Of a stretch of DNA of 11,611 nt, positions 1 through 7,189 are shown piece by piece (position 1 is the first letter of the stretch; the number at the start of each line of letters is the position of its first letter). The DNA is from an uncultured bacterium. GTDB lineage: Bacteria > Gemmatimonadota > Gemmatimonadetes > Longimicrobiales > RSA9. The notes below the pieces were generated by a model, which ran no database searches, was not told where the DNA came from, and saw only the letters and a list, made by a program, of their open reading frames with translations. The position numbers and the translations under genes were made by a program. Location of the stretch: positions 1 to 11,611 of the forward strand of contig CALKIP010000290.1 of assembly GCA_937995995.1 (NCBI GenBank), written 5' to 3'.

Positions 1-84
1 AACGCACCGTCGATCCTCAGGATCGGCGACCAGTGGTACGGCGTGGCCGATCCACGGCAGGGCGGAAACGCGCTCGGCCACTGA
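1..84 (+). CDS. ggt: Gamma-glutamyltransferase, C-terminal end only (partial)
   Basis: An open frame enters from the left edge and ends at the TGA at 82-84, giving 27 residues. The tail reads GDQWYGVADPRQGGNALGH. Gamma-glutamyltransferases characteristically end in a segment of the form G-x-ADPR-x-x-G-x-A-x-G, just before the stop, and this tail fits that closely. The family is an autoprocessed N-terminal nucleophile hydrolase that cleaves or transfers the gamma-glutamyl group of glutathione, usually outside the cytoplasm. None of the catalytic region is inside the window, so the call rests on the C-terminal signature alone. A strong stem-loop begins about 50 bases after the stop and is its likely terminator. 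Confidence 0.65.
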   Translation, partial: NAPSILRIGDQWYGVADPRQGGNALGH

Positions 85-135
85 GGCAGCGAAGGGGGTG
101 GGACCACGACTCTCGTGGCTTCGCGCTCCCGGCAG

Positions 136-182
136 TAACGAATGACCCCGTGGGGCAGTCAGGCCCACGGGGTCTTTCGTTA
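136..182. terminator. Long stem-loop, likely terminator of the ggt-like gene
   Basis: Arms 136-154 and 164-182 pair over 19 positions with a single T-T mismatch (143/175) and a 9-base loop. The core is GACCCCGTGGG against CCCACGGGGTC, and the outer part is A/T-rich (TAACGAA / TTCGTTA), so the U-rich tail of the terminator is built into the stem. It lies 51 bases after the ggt-like stop and could work in both directions between the convergent genes. Confidence 0.75.
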
Positions 183-243
183 TCGAGATCGTAGCACGCG
201 ATCATGGTAGCCCCTCGCTGGCAACGCCGTCGCCCCCTACGCA

Positions 244-316
244 TACACGTACACCTACGCTTGCCCCTGCCCCGGTTATCGACGGCCGGGCAGAGGAAAG
301 CGTAGGTGTACGTGTA
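244..316. repeat. 19-bp perfect inverted repeat with nested hairpin
   Basis: Arms 244-262 (TACACGTACACCTACGCTT) and 298-316 are exact reverse complements. The 35-base interior holds a second hairpin, CTGCCC(C)GG against CCGGGCAG. Further out, a C-run at 233-237 faces a G-run at 318-321. There is no T-tract on either side, so it is not a standard terminator. It could be a dispersed palindromic repeat, a small transposon-like relic or a structured RNA end. No target-site duplication was found. Confidence 0.7.
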
Positions 317-328
317 CGGGGTGGTGTG

Positions 329-351
329 CCGTACCGGCGAAACGGATACGG
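329..351 (-). terminator. Small stem-loop downstream of the lipoprotein gene
   Basis: CCGTA-CCG (329-336) pairs with CGG-A-TACGG (343-351) over 8 bp with one bulged A and a 6-base loop. It lies 17 bases beyond the lipoprotein stop codon at 368-370 as read on the minus strand. The spacing fits transcript termination or 3'-end protection, but there is no clear U-tract. Confidence 0.4.
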
Positions 352-367
352 ACCGCGCGAGTTCGGA

Positions 368-1219
368 TCAGTTCGAGCGCGGCACCTCGACCGGCGCATC
401 GAGCCGGATCACCATCTGTGAGCCCGCCGGGAGCACGGCATCCACATCCGCGGTGCCCATGGCGATGGCCGTGCCTGCCGCGGCGCCGGCGGCCGCGCCC
501 GTGAGCGTTCCCTCGGTGTTCTTGCCGAGGACCTGCCCCAGGATCGCACCGGCCGCGGCACCGGCCGCGATCTTCGCCGCGCTCTCCGTCGGCATCGGAC
601 GCGTGCGTCGCTCCGGGTTTGCCTCCACGACCGAGGCCTGGACCGGGTAGCTACGGCCGCCGAAGGAAACGGACTCGAAGGCGAGCTTGATGACCGCCGT
701 CTCACCGATACGGTCCGACTTCTCCGCGGCCGTCACACGGCCACGCACCGTCGCGCCGGCCGGAATCAGTACCGTGCCATCAGTCGAGACGATCGGATCG
801 TCCAGCGTTGCCGTGAAGGCATCGCCCGGCAGGTTCGTCTCGGTACTGATCGTCTCGTTCAGCCGGACCGCGAACGCTGTGCCCGACGGCACGGTCATCA
901 TGACCTGCCGCGGACGCGGCTGCGGCTGCTCACGAGGCGCCTCACGCCGTGGTTCCGGCTGCGGTGCTGGCTGCGGCGCCGGGCTCGGCCTCTCCGCCGG
1001 ACGGCGCTCCGGCTGGGGTTGCGGCTGCGGCTCGGGCTCCGGCGCGGTGTCCTCGAATGTGGCCGGACCACTGTCCCCTCTCAGGGCCAGATCCAGCTCC
1101 CGATCGAGTTCGTCCTCCTCCAGCGCGGCGCGTACATCATCATCCCCGCCACAGGCGGCCGGGAGGAGGGCCAACGGGGCCAGAAGCAACAATGCGAACC
1201 GAAAATGGTACTTGGACAT
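368..1219 (-). CDS. Proline-rich lipoprotein with glycine zipper
   Basis: The product is 283 residues. The ATG at 1217-1219 was chosen because GGAG sits 7 bases upstream and because a lipoprotein signal follows: basic start, hydrophobic LLLLAPLALLPAA, then C23 as the likely lipidated cysteine. The lipobox is slightly unusual, with Pro at -3. C23 is followed by GGDDD, an acidic stretch, and a Pro/Gln/Glu/Arg-rich linker (about 60-105). A globular domain (about 106-210) has VPSGTAFAVRLNETIS and a later IPAGATVRGRV. Residues about 214-256 are Ala/Gly-rich, resembling a glycine zipper. The end repeats the first motif as LPAGSQMVIRLDAPV. It is probably envelope-anchored. No catalytic residues are evident and I do not recognise a characterised homologue. 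It is transcribed divergently from the ABC transporter gene. Confidence 0.8.
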   Translation of the reverse strand: MSKYHFRFALLLLAPLALLPAACGGDDDVRAALEEDELDRELDLALRGDSGPATFEDTAPEPEPQPQPQPERRPAERPSPAPQPAPQPEPRREAPREQPQPRPRQVMMTVPSGTAFAVRLNETISTETNLPGDAFTATLDDPIVSTDGTVLIPAGATVRGRVTAAEKSDRIGETAVIKLAFESVSFGGRSYPVQASVVEANPERRTRPMPTESAAKIAAGAAAGAILGQVLGKNTEGTLTGAAAGAAAGTAIAMGTADVDAVLPAGSQMVIRLDAPVEVPRSN

Positions 1220-1444
1220 GCGATCTCTCCACGGGTCGCGTACCCGCTTGAACGGCATGGATGTTCCGGGTAACTTGGCGTGCGGCACGGCCGTGCGCCG
1301 CTGTGATCGTCGCAATCTGTATACCACCGGGGAGCGGGATGTTTCCGCGTCGTCGCGCCGTGTGCCTGCCTTGAGCGGCGGGTGCCGTACCCCAAACCCC
1401 GGGGTCGGACCGGCCCGCCGCGACCGGGCCGGACGAGAGCTGGA
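1220..1444. other. Divergent intergenic region, lipoprotein gene / ABC exporter gene
   Basis: This 225-base gap separates two divergent genes, so both promoters should lie here. I see no convincing -35/-10 pair. The best -10-like stretch is the local A/T patch CTGTATACC around 1317-1325, readable on either strand (TATACC +, TATACA -). A 12-bp perfect palindrome, GCACGGCCGTGC, lies at 1285-1296. A perfect 8-bp stem (CCGGCCCG 1410-1417 / CGGGCCGG 1425-1432, 7-base loop) ends 12 bases before the ABC start codon. No short gene is supported here. Confidence 0.45.
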
Positions 1445-3235
1445 ATGAACGAGCTTCGAACTCTCATCCCCTACGTCCGTCCCTACCGACGCGGCCTCGC
1501 CGTGGGGCTTATCCTGGTCGTGCTCGCGAATGCGTTCGGGATCCTCATGCCGAAGCTGGTCGGGCTCGCGGTGGACGCCCTCGAGCGGCCCGACATCGCG
1601 CGCTCGGACATCGTCCTCTATGCACTCGCCGTCCTCGGCGCGGCGCTCTTGAGCGGGGCGGCGCGCTACGGGATGCGCGAACTGCTCAACGGCATCAGCC
1701 GAAGAGTGGAGACGGACCTCCGGCAGCGCTTCTTCGAGCACCTGCTGCGGCTGGATGCCAGCTTCTACGGCGCCACACGCACCGGTGATCTGATGAGCCG
1801 GGCCACGAACGACGCCCAGGCGGTCCGCATGGCCGCTGGCCCCGCAGTCATGTACCTGGTCAACACCACGGCCATGACCGCACTGGGGCTCGCGTTCATG
1901 ATCCAGATCGACCTGCGCCTCACTGGCGCGGCACTGGTTCCGATGCTCCTGCTCCCGCCGGTCGCCCTCGGATTCGGCAGGATCATTCACCGGCGATTCG
2001 AGCGGATTCAGGACCACCTGGGCCAGCTTTCCACACTCGTGCAGGAGAATCTCTCCGGCGTGCGCATCGTGCGGGCGTACGTACAGGAGCGGCAGCAGGA
2101 GCGAGAGTTCGAGAAGCTCAACTCGGCCTACCTCGACAGGAACATGGCACTCGCCCGCACGAGCGGCCTCTTCCACCCGCTCCTCATGCTCCTGACCGGG
2201 CTCGGCATGGTGATCGTCCTGTGGTTCGGCGGACGACAGGTCATTGCAGGGCATATCTCCGTCGGTGACTTCGTCGCCTTCGGCTTCTACCTGAACATGC
2301 TGACCTGGCCGATGATCTCGCTCGGCTGGGTGATCAATCTCTTCCAGCGCGGCGCTGCGTCGATGGGCCGCATGAACGCGATCTTCGCCATCGAGCCCCG
2401 GGTCCACTCGCCGGAGCGACCGGTGCGGCTCGAGAGGGTGCGCGGCGAGGTCGAATTCCGCAACGTCTCGTTCCGCTACCCGGGCACCGAGCGGTGCGTG
2501 CTGAAAGATGTCTCGTTCCACATCCCCGCGGGCGGCACGGTGGCACTCGTCGGCCCGACCGGCTCGGGCAAATCCACCACGATCGCGCTCCTCGCCCGCC
2601 TCTACGACCCGGACGAGGGCGAGATCCTCCTGGACGGAGTGCCGCTGGACCGTCTGTCGCTCGACGACGTGCGCGCGGCGATCGGGATGGTGCCGCAGGA
2701 TGCGTTCGTCTTCTCGGAGACGATCGCCGAGAACATCGCGCTCGGTCTGCCACCCGGGGAGGACCATGAAAGCGCCATCCGGGAGGCGGCCGCCATCGCG
2801 CAGCTCGACGAGGCGATCGCCGGCTTCCCCGCGGGCTTCGACACCCGCCTCGGCGAGCGTGGCGTCAACCTCTCGGGCGGCCAGCGCCAGCGGACGACGC
2901 TTGCGCGCGCCATCGCACGTGCACCCCGGATCCTCGTCCTGGACGATGCGCTCAGCGCCGTCGACACACAGACCGAGACACGTATTCTGGAAGGTCTGAA
3001 GCGAGTAATGGCGGACCGTACCGCCGTGATCGTCAGCCACCGCGTGACCGCCGTCATGGCTGCCGACATCATCCTGGTCCTGGACGACGGACGCATCGTG
3101 GAGCAGGGCACGCACGATGAACTCGTGGCCCGGGAAGGCCTCTACGCCTCGCTGCTGCGCAGGCAGATGCTCGAGGATGGGCTCGAGCGCAACGAGGAAG
3201 GGCGGGCGCTTGCCACCGCGCCGGCGGAGGGGTAG
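1445..3235 (+). CDS. ABC exporter half-transporter, degenerate Walker B (MdlA/BmrC-like)
   Basis: The product is 596 residues from the ATG at 1445. A start 21 codons earlier would only add a low-complexity Pro/Arg leader. The N-terminal half (about 15-310) is a type I exporter membrane domain with about six hydrophobic helices. The C-terminal half is the ATPase: Walker A GPTGSGKST (370-378), Q-loop VPQD, signature LSGGQ (476-480), Walker B ILVLDD with D500 and D501, D-loop SAVD and switch H532. Position 501 is Asp where active exporters have the catalytic Glu. The LDDALSAVD form is known in the degenerate half of heterodimeric exporters such as MdlA, BmrC and TM287, which keep a normal signature, as here. 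It probably pairs with a second subunit to export drugs or lipids, but no partner is in the window. A response regulator gene follows 11 bases downstream. Confidence 0.92.
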   Translation: MNELRTLIPYVRPYRRGLAVGLILVVLANAFGILMPKLVGLAVDALERPDIARSDIVLYALAVLGAALLSGAARYGMRELLNGISRRVETDLRQRFFEHLLRLDASFYGATRTGDLMSRATNDAQAVRMAAGPAVMYLVNTTAMTALGLAFMIQIDLRLTGAALVPMLLLPPVALGFGRIIHRRFERIQDHLGQLSTLVQENLSGVRIVRAYVQERQQEREFEKLNSAYLDRNMALARTSGLFHPLLMLLTGLGMVIVLWFGGRQVIAGHISVGDFVAFGFYLNMLTWPMISLGWVINLFQRGAASMGRMNAIFAIEPRVHSPERPVRLERVRGEVEFRNVSFRYPGTERCVLKDVSFHIPAGGTVALVGPTGSGKSTTIALLARLYDPDEGEILLDGVPLDRLSLDDVRAAIGMVPQDAFVFSETIAENIALGLPPGEDHESAIREAAAIAQLDEAIAGFPAGFDTRLGERGVNLSGGQRQRTTLARAIARAPRILVLDDALSAVDTQTETRILEGLKRVMADRTAVIVSHRVTAVMAADIILVLDDGRIVEQGTHDELVAREGLYASLLRRQMLEDGLERNEEGRALATAPAEG

Positions 3236-3246
3236 CTTGTTCGGCG

Positions 3247-3627
3247 ATGAGCACGAACGAATCCCCGATCCTGCTCGTCGAAGATGACCCCCTGCTCCGT
3301 GATGCGCTGCGCCTCCTGCTGGAGGACGCGGGCTATCGCGTCCGCGAGGCCGGTAGTGCCGCAGAGGCGCTCGAGGCTACCATTGCGGAAATCCCCGCCC
3401 TCGTCCTTCTCGATCTGGGTCTGCCCGATCGGTCGGGACTCGATGTCGCACGCATTCTGAGACGGCGGACACCCACCCGCGCAACGCCGATCGTGGCCCT
3501 GACCGGACGGGTCGGCACCAGCGAACGCAACGCCTGCCTCGAGGCCGGTTGCACCTCCTTCCTGGCCAAGCCCGTCGAGCCCAAAGAGCTGCTGCGCTGC
3601 GTTCCCGGTTTCCTGCGGCAAGGATAG
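3247..3627 (+). CDS. Single-domain response regulator (REC only)
   Basis: The product is 126 residues and consists of one receiver domain with no output domain. The conserved set is complete: acidic pocket E12-D13-D14, phospho-acceptor D56 in LVLLDLGLPD, switch T86 in VALTG, and K108 before P109. It is a CheY/Spo0F-type protein that would act by protein contact or phosphate relay. The start lies 11 bases after the ABC transporter stop, so the two are probably co-transcribed. A purine-rich GGAGGGG at 3226-3232 lies further from the ATG than usual. No histidine kinase is present in the window, so the phosphodonor is unknown. The gene ends 100 bases before the convergent ccdA-like gene. Confidence 0.9.
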   Translation: MSTNESPILLVEDDPLLRDALRLLLEDAGYRVREAGSAAEALEATIAEIPALVLLDLGLPDRSGLDVARILRRRTPTRATPIVALTGRVGTSERNACLEAGCTSFLAKPVEPKELLRCVPGFLRQG

Positions 3628-3639
3628 TACGATTCTCGC

Positions 3640-3695
3640 TCGGGTTCGAACCCGACTCCGCTACCCAATCGGAAACGACCGAGGTAGGAGTCGGG
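3640..3695. terminator. Overlapping hairpins between convergent genes
   Basis: Two mutually exclusive structures share the CCCGA segment. One is a perfect 16-bp palindrome, TCGGGTTCGAACCCGA (3640-3655). The other pairs CCCGACTCC (3651-3659) with GGAGTCGGG (3687-3695), extended by TACC/GGTA across a 2-base bulge. They lie between the response regulator stop (3627) and the ccdA-like stop (3728-3730), where a bidirectional terminator is expected. There is no U-tract. Confidence 0.45.
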
Positions 3696-3727
3696 CCCGC
3701 GGCCGTGGGGACGATCGGCGACCCGCG

Positions 3728-4456
3728 TTAGAGCCGTTCCAGCAAGAAGTCCGGAGTCATGCGCGCAAAGTAACCGGCCAAGATCGGGAAGGTGCCACTG
3801 GCGAGGAGCACGCCGGCCAGGATCAGGATCACGCCCGAGGCCCGCTCGACGACCGGGATCAACCGTCGGAAGCGTCGTGACGCACTCAGGAACGAGTCCG
3901 TCGCGAATGCGGCGATCAGGAACGGGATCGCGAGCCCGAGCGCATACGCGCCGAGGAGCGCCATCCCGGACGACACCGTCTCCCGAGTGCCCGCGTAGGT
4001 CAGCACGGCGCCGAGGACGGGGCCGATGCACGGCGTCCAGCCGGCACCGAAGGCCATCCCGGCGAGGACGGCGCCGAAGTAGCCGGCAGGCCGGTTCGCC
4101 AGTTGGAAGCGGCGCTCGCGCATGAGCGCGCCGATCCGAAGCACACCGGTCAGGTGGAGACCGAAAACGATGATCAGGACGCCGCCGATCCGGGCGATCC
4201 AGTCCTGGTAACGGAAGAGCAACTGCCCGAACACGGTCGCCGAGGCGCCCAGGAGCAGGAAGATGAGACTGAAGCCGCTCACGAAGAGGAGCGCGTGGAA
4301 CATCGCGGCGTTCCGGCGAGTGCCACCGCTCAGGTCGTCGAGCGTCATCCCGGTCACGAAGCCGAGATAGCTCGGCACGAGAGGCAGGACGCACGGCGAT
4401 AGGAACGACAGCACGCCGGCCATGAAGGCGACGGCAAACGAAACGGAATTTTCCAT
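3728..4456 (-). CDS. ccdA: CcdA-family membrane thiol-disulfide transporter
   Basis: The product is 242 residues and strongly hydrophobic, with about six membrane segments, the usual size for stand-alone CcdA. The two hallmark cysteines are present in SPCVLPLVPSYLG (C22) and TPCIGPVLGA (C143), related by the family's internal pseudo-repeat. CcdA passes electrons from cytoplasmic thioredoxin through this cysteine pair to extracytoplasmic thiol proteins, supporting cytochrome c maturation or disulfide reduction. The ATG at 4454-4456 is chosen because GGAG lies 5 bases upstream and residues 5-21 are needed to complete the first membrane helix. That ATG overlaps the ATG of the divergent phosphatase gene. 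A possible -10 (TAATAC, minus strand of 4511-4516) lies inside the phosphatase coding region. No thioredoxin-like or cytochrome c partner is adjacent. Confidence 0.9.
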   Translation of the reverse strand: MENSVSFAVAFMAGVLSFLSPCVLPLVPSYLGFVTGMTLDDLSGGTRRNAAMFHALLFVSGFSLIFLLLGASATVFGQLLFRYQDWIARIGGVLIIVFGLHLTGVLRIGALMRERRFQLANRPAGYFGAVLAGMAFGAGWTPCIGPVLGAVLTYAGTRETVSSGMALLGAYALGLAIPFLIAAFATDSFLSASRRFRRLIPVVERASGVILILAGVLLASGTFPILAGYFARMTPDFLLERL

Positions 4457-6191
4457 GTCCGCTCCAGCGGGTTCGAAACGGGAGCGCCTGCGACGCGCGC
4501 TCTACCGTTGGTATTACCGCATAAAGTACTTCCCGTTCACGGCCGAGCGCAGGCGCCGCCGTTCGGGTGCCGATGGACGGCAGGCCGACCGGGGCTACAT
4601 CGTCATCCAGATCGACGCACTCGCCCACGAAGACCTCGAGCGCGCGCTGAGGCGCGGCTACGTCCCCAACCTCCGTCGTCTCCTCGAGCGCGAGGGCTGG
4701 GAGCTGCGACGCTTCCCCGCCGGCCTCCCGAGTGCGACGCCGGCCGCACAGGCGGCGATCTTCTACGGCACCAAGGACCGCATCCCCGCCTTCCGCTACT
4801 ACGAGAAGCGCGACCGCCGCGTCATCATCGGCTCTCAGCTGGCATCGATGCAGTACATTCGCGATCGGCTGCCGGCCGATGGTATCCTGGTGGGCGGGTC
4901 GAGCTACGTCAACCTGTACGATGGCGGCGCCGACCGTGCCGTCTTCACTCTCTCGGGCCGGGAACGACAGCCGCTATTCCAGAAGATGGGTGGACTCCGC
5001 CTGGCGCTCCTCCTCGCGCTGCACCCCATCCGCGTCCTCCGCATGGGGTTCGCGAGCATCTGGGAGTACCTGCGCGAGGAACGGGACCGGCTCGTCAGCC
5101 ACATGCAAGGAAGGTACACCTATTGGTGGTGGTATCTCCCGCTGCTCCACATCGGGACCAACGTCGTCCTGCGTGAGCTCCAGACGCTGGCCGTGCTCCT
5201 CGACATCTACACCGGTGTGCCGGCGATCTACACGACCTACAACGTCTACGACGAGTTCGCGCACCACTTCGGACCCTCATCGCGCACGGCGCTCAAGAGC
5301 CTGCGCGCCCTCGACCGGCGCATCGGTGAAATCCTGAAGATGCTGCGCCGCTCACCCGGTCGTGCCTACGACCTCTACATCCTGAGCGATCACGGGCAGA
5401 CGCCATCGCTGCCCTACCGTATCGAGTACGGAGAGACGCTCGGCGACACGATCGAGGATGCCGTCGACTACGGCGTACATGTCCTGGCCGAGACCGGCGA
5501 CTACGCTCCGCCCCGCGAGGCCATGGATTATCTGATCCGCGAGCTCGAGGAAGTGGCCGCAACCTCCATTTCGCCCGCCCGGCAACTCGGCATGCGAGTC
5601 AGCCGCTGGGTGCGGCGCCACTACGGTCTCTTCCCCCTCGTCGCCGAGACCGTGCGCGTCTCGAAGGACAAGCCGCTCGTCGTCACCTACTCGTCCTCCC
5701 TGGCCCACGTCTACTGGACCGAGCCCGACCGGCCGCTCCAGCTCGACGAGATCCGCGCCGACCCCGAGCGAAGGGCACTCTACTACTTCCTGGTTGCGCA
5801 CCGGGGGATCGGCCTCGTCATCACGCGCCTCCAGGATGGCGCCCACGTCGAGAGCCCGGAGGGCAGCGCACTCGTCACTCCCGACGGAGACATTGAGGTG
5901 CTCAAGGGCGTCGATCCGCTCCGAGACTACGCCCCGTCGCCGGTCGAACGACGGGCCATTGCCCACCTGGCCCGGCTCGACAACTCCGGAGACCTGGTCC
6001 TCTTCGGCGCCTACGACCCGGTCAAGGATGTCTGCATCTGCTTCGACGACCAGGTCGGCGCCCACGGCGCACTGGGCGGCCGCCAGTTCTGGCCGTTCAT
6101 CATGGTGCCTCCCGGCCTCATCCCCCGCGACCACCCAATGGACGACCCCCTCGACCTCCACCCCCTCTTCCGCCGCTACGGAACGGGGTGA
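4455..6191 (+). CDS. Alkaline phosphatase superfamily phosphodiesterase-like hydrolase
   Basis: The product is 578 residues from the ATG at 4455. An in-frame ATG at 4422 would add 11 residues, and neither has a strong ribosome site. The metal-site residues of the nucleotide pyrophosphatase/phosphodiesterase branch appear in order: D54 in YIVIQIDAL, candidate nucleophile T95 in PSATPAAQ, D266 and H270 or H271 in YDEFAHHFG, D312-H313 in LSDHG, and H537 in GAHGALGG. The segment IPAFRYYEK resembles a family of uncharacterised phosphodiesterase-like proteins in which an N-terminal phage-holin-like membrane domain is often fused to this hydrolase. Here only a short Arg-rich N-terminus precedes it, so that domain is missing. 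No signal peptide is evident. Hydrophobic stretches near 180-195 and 220-255 suggest membrane association. The substrate is unknown. Confidence 0.85.
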   Translation: MSAPAGSKRERLRRALYRWYYRIKYFPFTAERRRRRSGADGRQADRGYIVIQIDALAHEDLERALRRGYVPNLRRLLEREGWELRRFPAGLPSATPAAQAAIFYGTKDRIPAFRYYEKRDRRVIIGSQLASMQYIRDRLPADGILVGGSSYVNLYDGGADRAVFTLSGRERQPLFQKMGGLRLALLLALHPIRVLRMGFASIWEYLREERDRLVSHMQGRYTYWWWYLPLLHIGTNVVLRELQTLAVLLDIYTGVPAIYTTYNVYDEFAHHFGPSSRTALKSLRALDRRIGEILKMLRRSPGRAYDLYILSDHGQTPSLPYRIEYGETLGDTIEDAVDYGVHVLAETGDYAPPREAMDYLIRELEEVAATSISPARQLGMRVSRWVRRHYGLFPLVAETVRVSKDKPLVVTYSSSLAHVYWTEPDRPLQLDEIRADPERRALYYFLVAHRGIGLVITRLQDGAHVESPEGSALVTPDGDIEVLKGVDPLRDYAPSPVERRAIAHLARLDNSGDLVLFGAYDPVKDVCICFDDQVGAHGALGGRQFWPFIMVPPGLIPRDHPMDDPLDLHPLFRRYGTG

Positions 6192-6206
6192 GGCCGGATC
6201 CCGGCC
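6192..6206. terminator. Short GC hairpin between convergent stops
   Basis: GGCCGG-ATC-CCGGCC is a 6-bp stem with a 3-base loop. It fills most of the 21-base gap between the phosphatase stop (6189-6191) and the ureohydrolase stop (6213-6215). It has no U-tract, so a terminator role is only suggested by its position. Confidence 0.4.
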
Positions 6207-6212
6207 CTGGCC

Positions 6213-7154
6213 CTAGTCCCGCTGCGCCTCCGGCGCCGCGAATTTGTAACCGATCATCTTGTAGACCAGCTTCGCGACGAGGAAGTCGGAAGCGGCGAAG
6301 CCGGGGATGGGGGCGAGCTCGACGATGTCGCACGCCACGACGTTGCGTTCGCGGAAGACGCGGCGCAGCAGCTTCATCGTCGGGTACCACTGCAGCCCGC
6401 CGGGCTCCGGCGTGCCGGTCGAAGGGACGAGCGAGGGGTCGAATCCGTCGACGTCGAAGGTGATGTAGACGTCGCCTTCCAGGCGCGCCAGCACGTCGTC
6501 GATCCAGGCGTCGCCCTCGTGGATGTCGTCGGCGAGGAAGAGGTGGATGTTATCGGAATTCCGCGCCAGTTCGCGCTCTTCGCGCGTCAGCGCGCGGATC
6601 CCCACGGCCACGATGTTCGCCCGGTCCTGGACACGGCTCATGACCGACGCGTGCGAGTAGGGGCTGCCCTCGTACTCGGGTCGCAGGTCGGTGTGAGCAT
6701 CGACCTGGAGCACCGTGAACGGGCGGCCACTGCCCTGTGACTGGAGTCGGTCCGCCCACGCCAGGATCGGCGCGCTCGAGATCGAGTGCTCGCCGCCGAG
6801 CGTGATGATGAACTTGCCCTCGGCCGCATCCAGCAGCTTGTCGTACGCCGAGCGCAGTTCCGCGATCGCCTCGGCGGGGCCCGCACCGGTCAGTTCCAGC
6901 GCCGGCAGCGTCGCGACACCGACCTCGTACGGCTCCGCGTCCAGCTCCTGGTCGTACAACTCGATGTAGCGTGAGGCCTCGATGATCGCCGCAGGTCCGC
7001 TCCGCGTCCCACCGCCGAAGCTCGTCGTCGCCTCATAGGGGACCGGCAGGATGACGGCTCGCGCCCGATCGAAGTCGCTCGCCGACTCGTCCAGCCCCAG
7101 AAAGTTGTGGGGCAGCTCCCATTCCAGATCCCGCAACGAATCGGGCACACCCAT
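6213..7154 (-). CDS. speB: Agmatinase/arginase-family ureohydrolase
   Basis: The product is 313 residues, the usual length for the family. The di-manganese ligands are all present: H123 in GGEHS, D152, H154 and D156 in DAHTD, and D234 and D236 in FDVDGFDPS. These are followed by the family signature PSTGTPEPGG. The enzymes hydrolyse a guanidino group to urea; agmatinase gives putrescine and arginase gives ornithine. Motifs alone do not separate these, and bacterial proteins of this shape are usually called SpeB. The ATG at 7152-7154 is supported by GGGAGGGGG just upstream. It is the last gene of the minus-strand run, separated from the Fur gene by a terminator-like hairpin. The same run encodes an ornithine-cyclodeaminase-like protein, which makes an arginase role worth considering. 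Confidence 0.88.
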   Translation of the reverse strand: MGVPDSLRDLEWELPHNFLGLDESASDFDRARAVILPVPYEATTSFGGGTRSGPAAIIEASRYIELYDQELDAEPYEVGVATLPALELTGAGPAEAIAELRSAYDKLLDAAEGKFIITLGGEHSISSAPILAWADRLQSQGSGRPFTVLQVDAHTDLRPEYEGSPYSHASVMSRVQDRANIVAVGIRALTREERELARNSDNIHLFLADDIHEGDAWIDDVLARLEGDVYITFDVDGFDPSLVPSTGTPEPGGLQWYPTMKLLRRVFRERNVVACDIVELAPIPGFAASDFLVAKLVYKMIGYKFAAPEAQRD

Positions 7155-7189
7155 GGCCCCCTCCCTCTTCTCCTGCCGGGTACGTGAAC

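Noticed and set aside
905..1045. Simple repeat-like GGCTGCGG/GGCTCC tract that could be a tandem repeat locus
   Set aside because: It encodes the Pro/Gln/Glu linker of the lipoprotein and has no regular period beyond codon-level repetition.
1220..3115. A very long minus-strand open frame that continues upstream from the lipoprotein and runs antisense to the ABC exporter
   Set aside because: It is an antisense shadow of a GC-rich gene; the real lipoprotein begins at 1219 with a ribosome site and signal sequence, and the upstream part has no family features.
3333..4628. 431-residue minus-strand frame overlapping the ccdA-like and response regulator genes
   Set aside because: Arg/Pro-rich shadow frame; the ccdA frame shows membrane helices and both hallmark cysteines.
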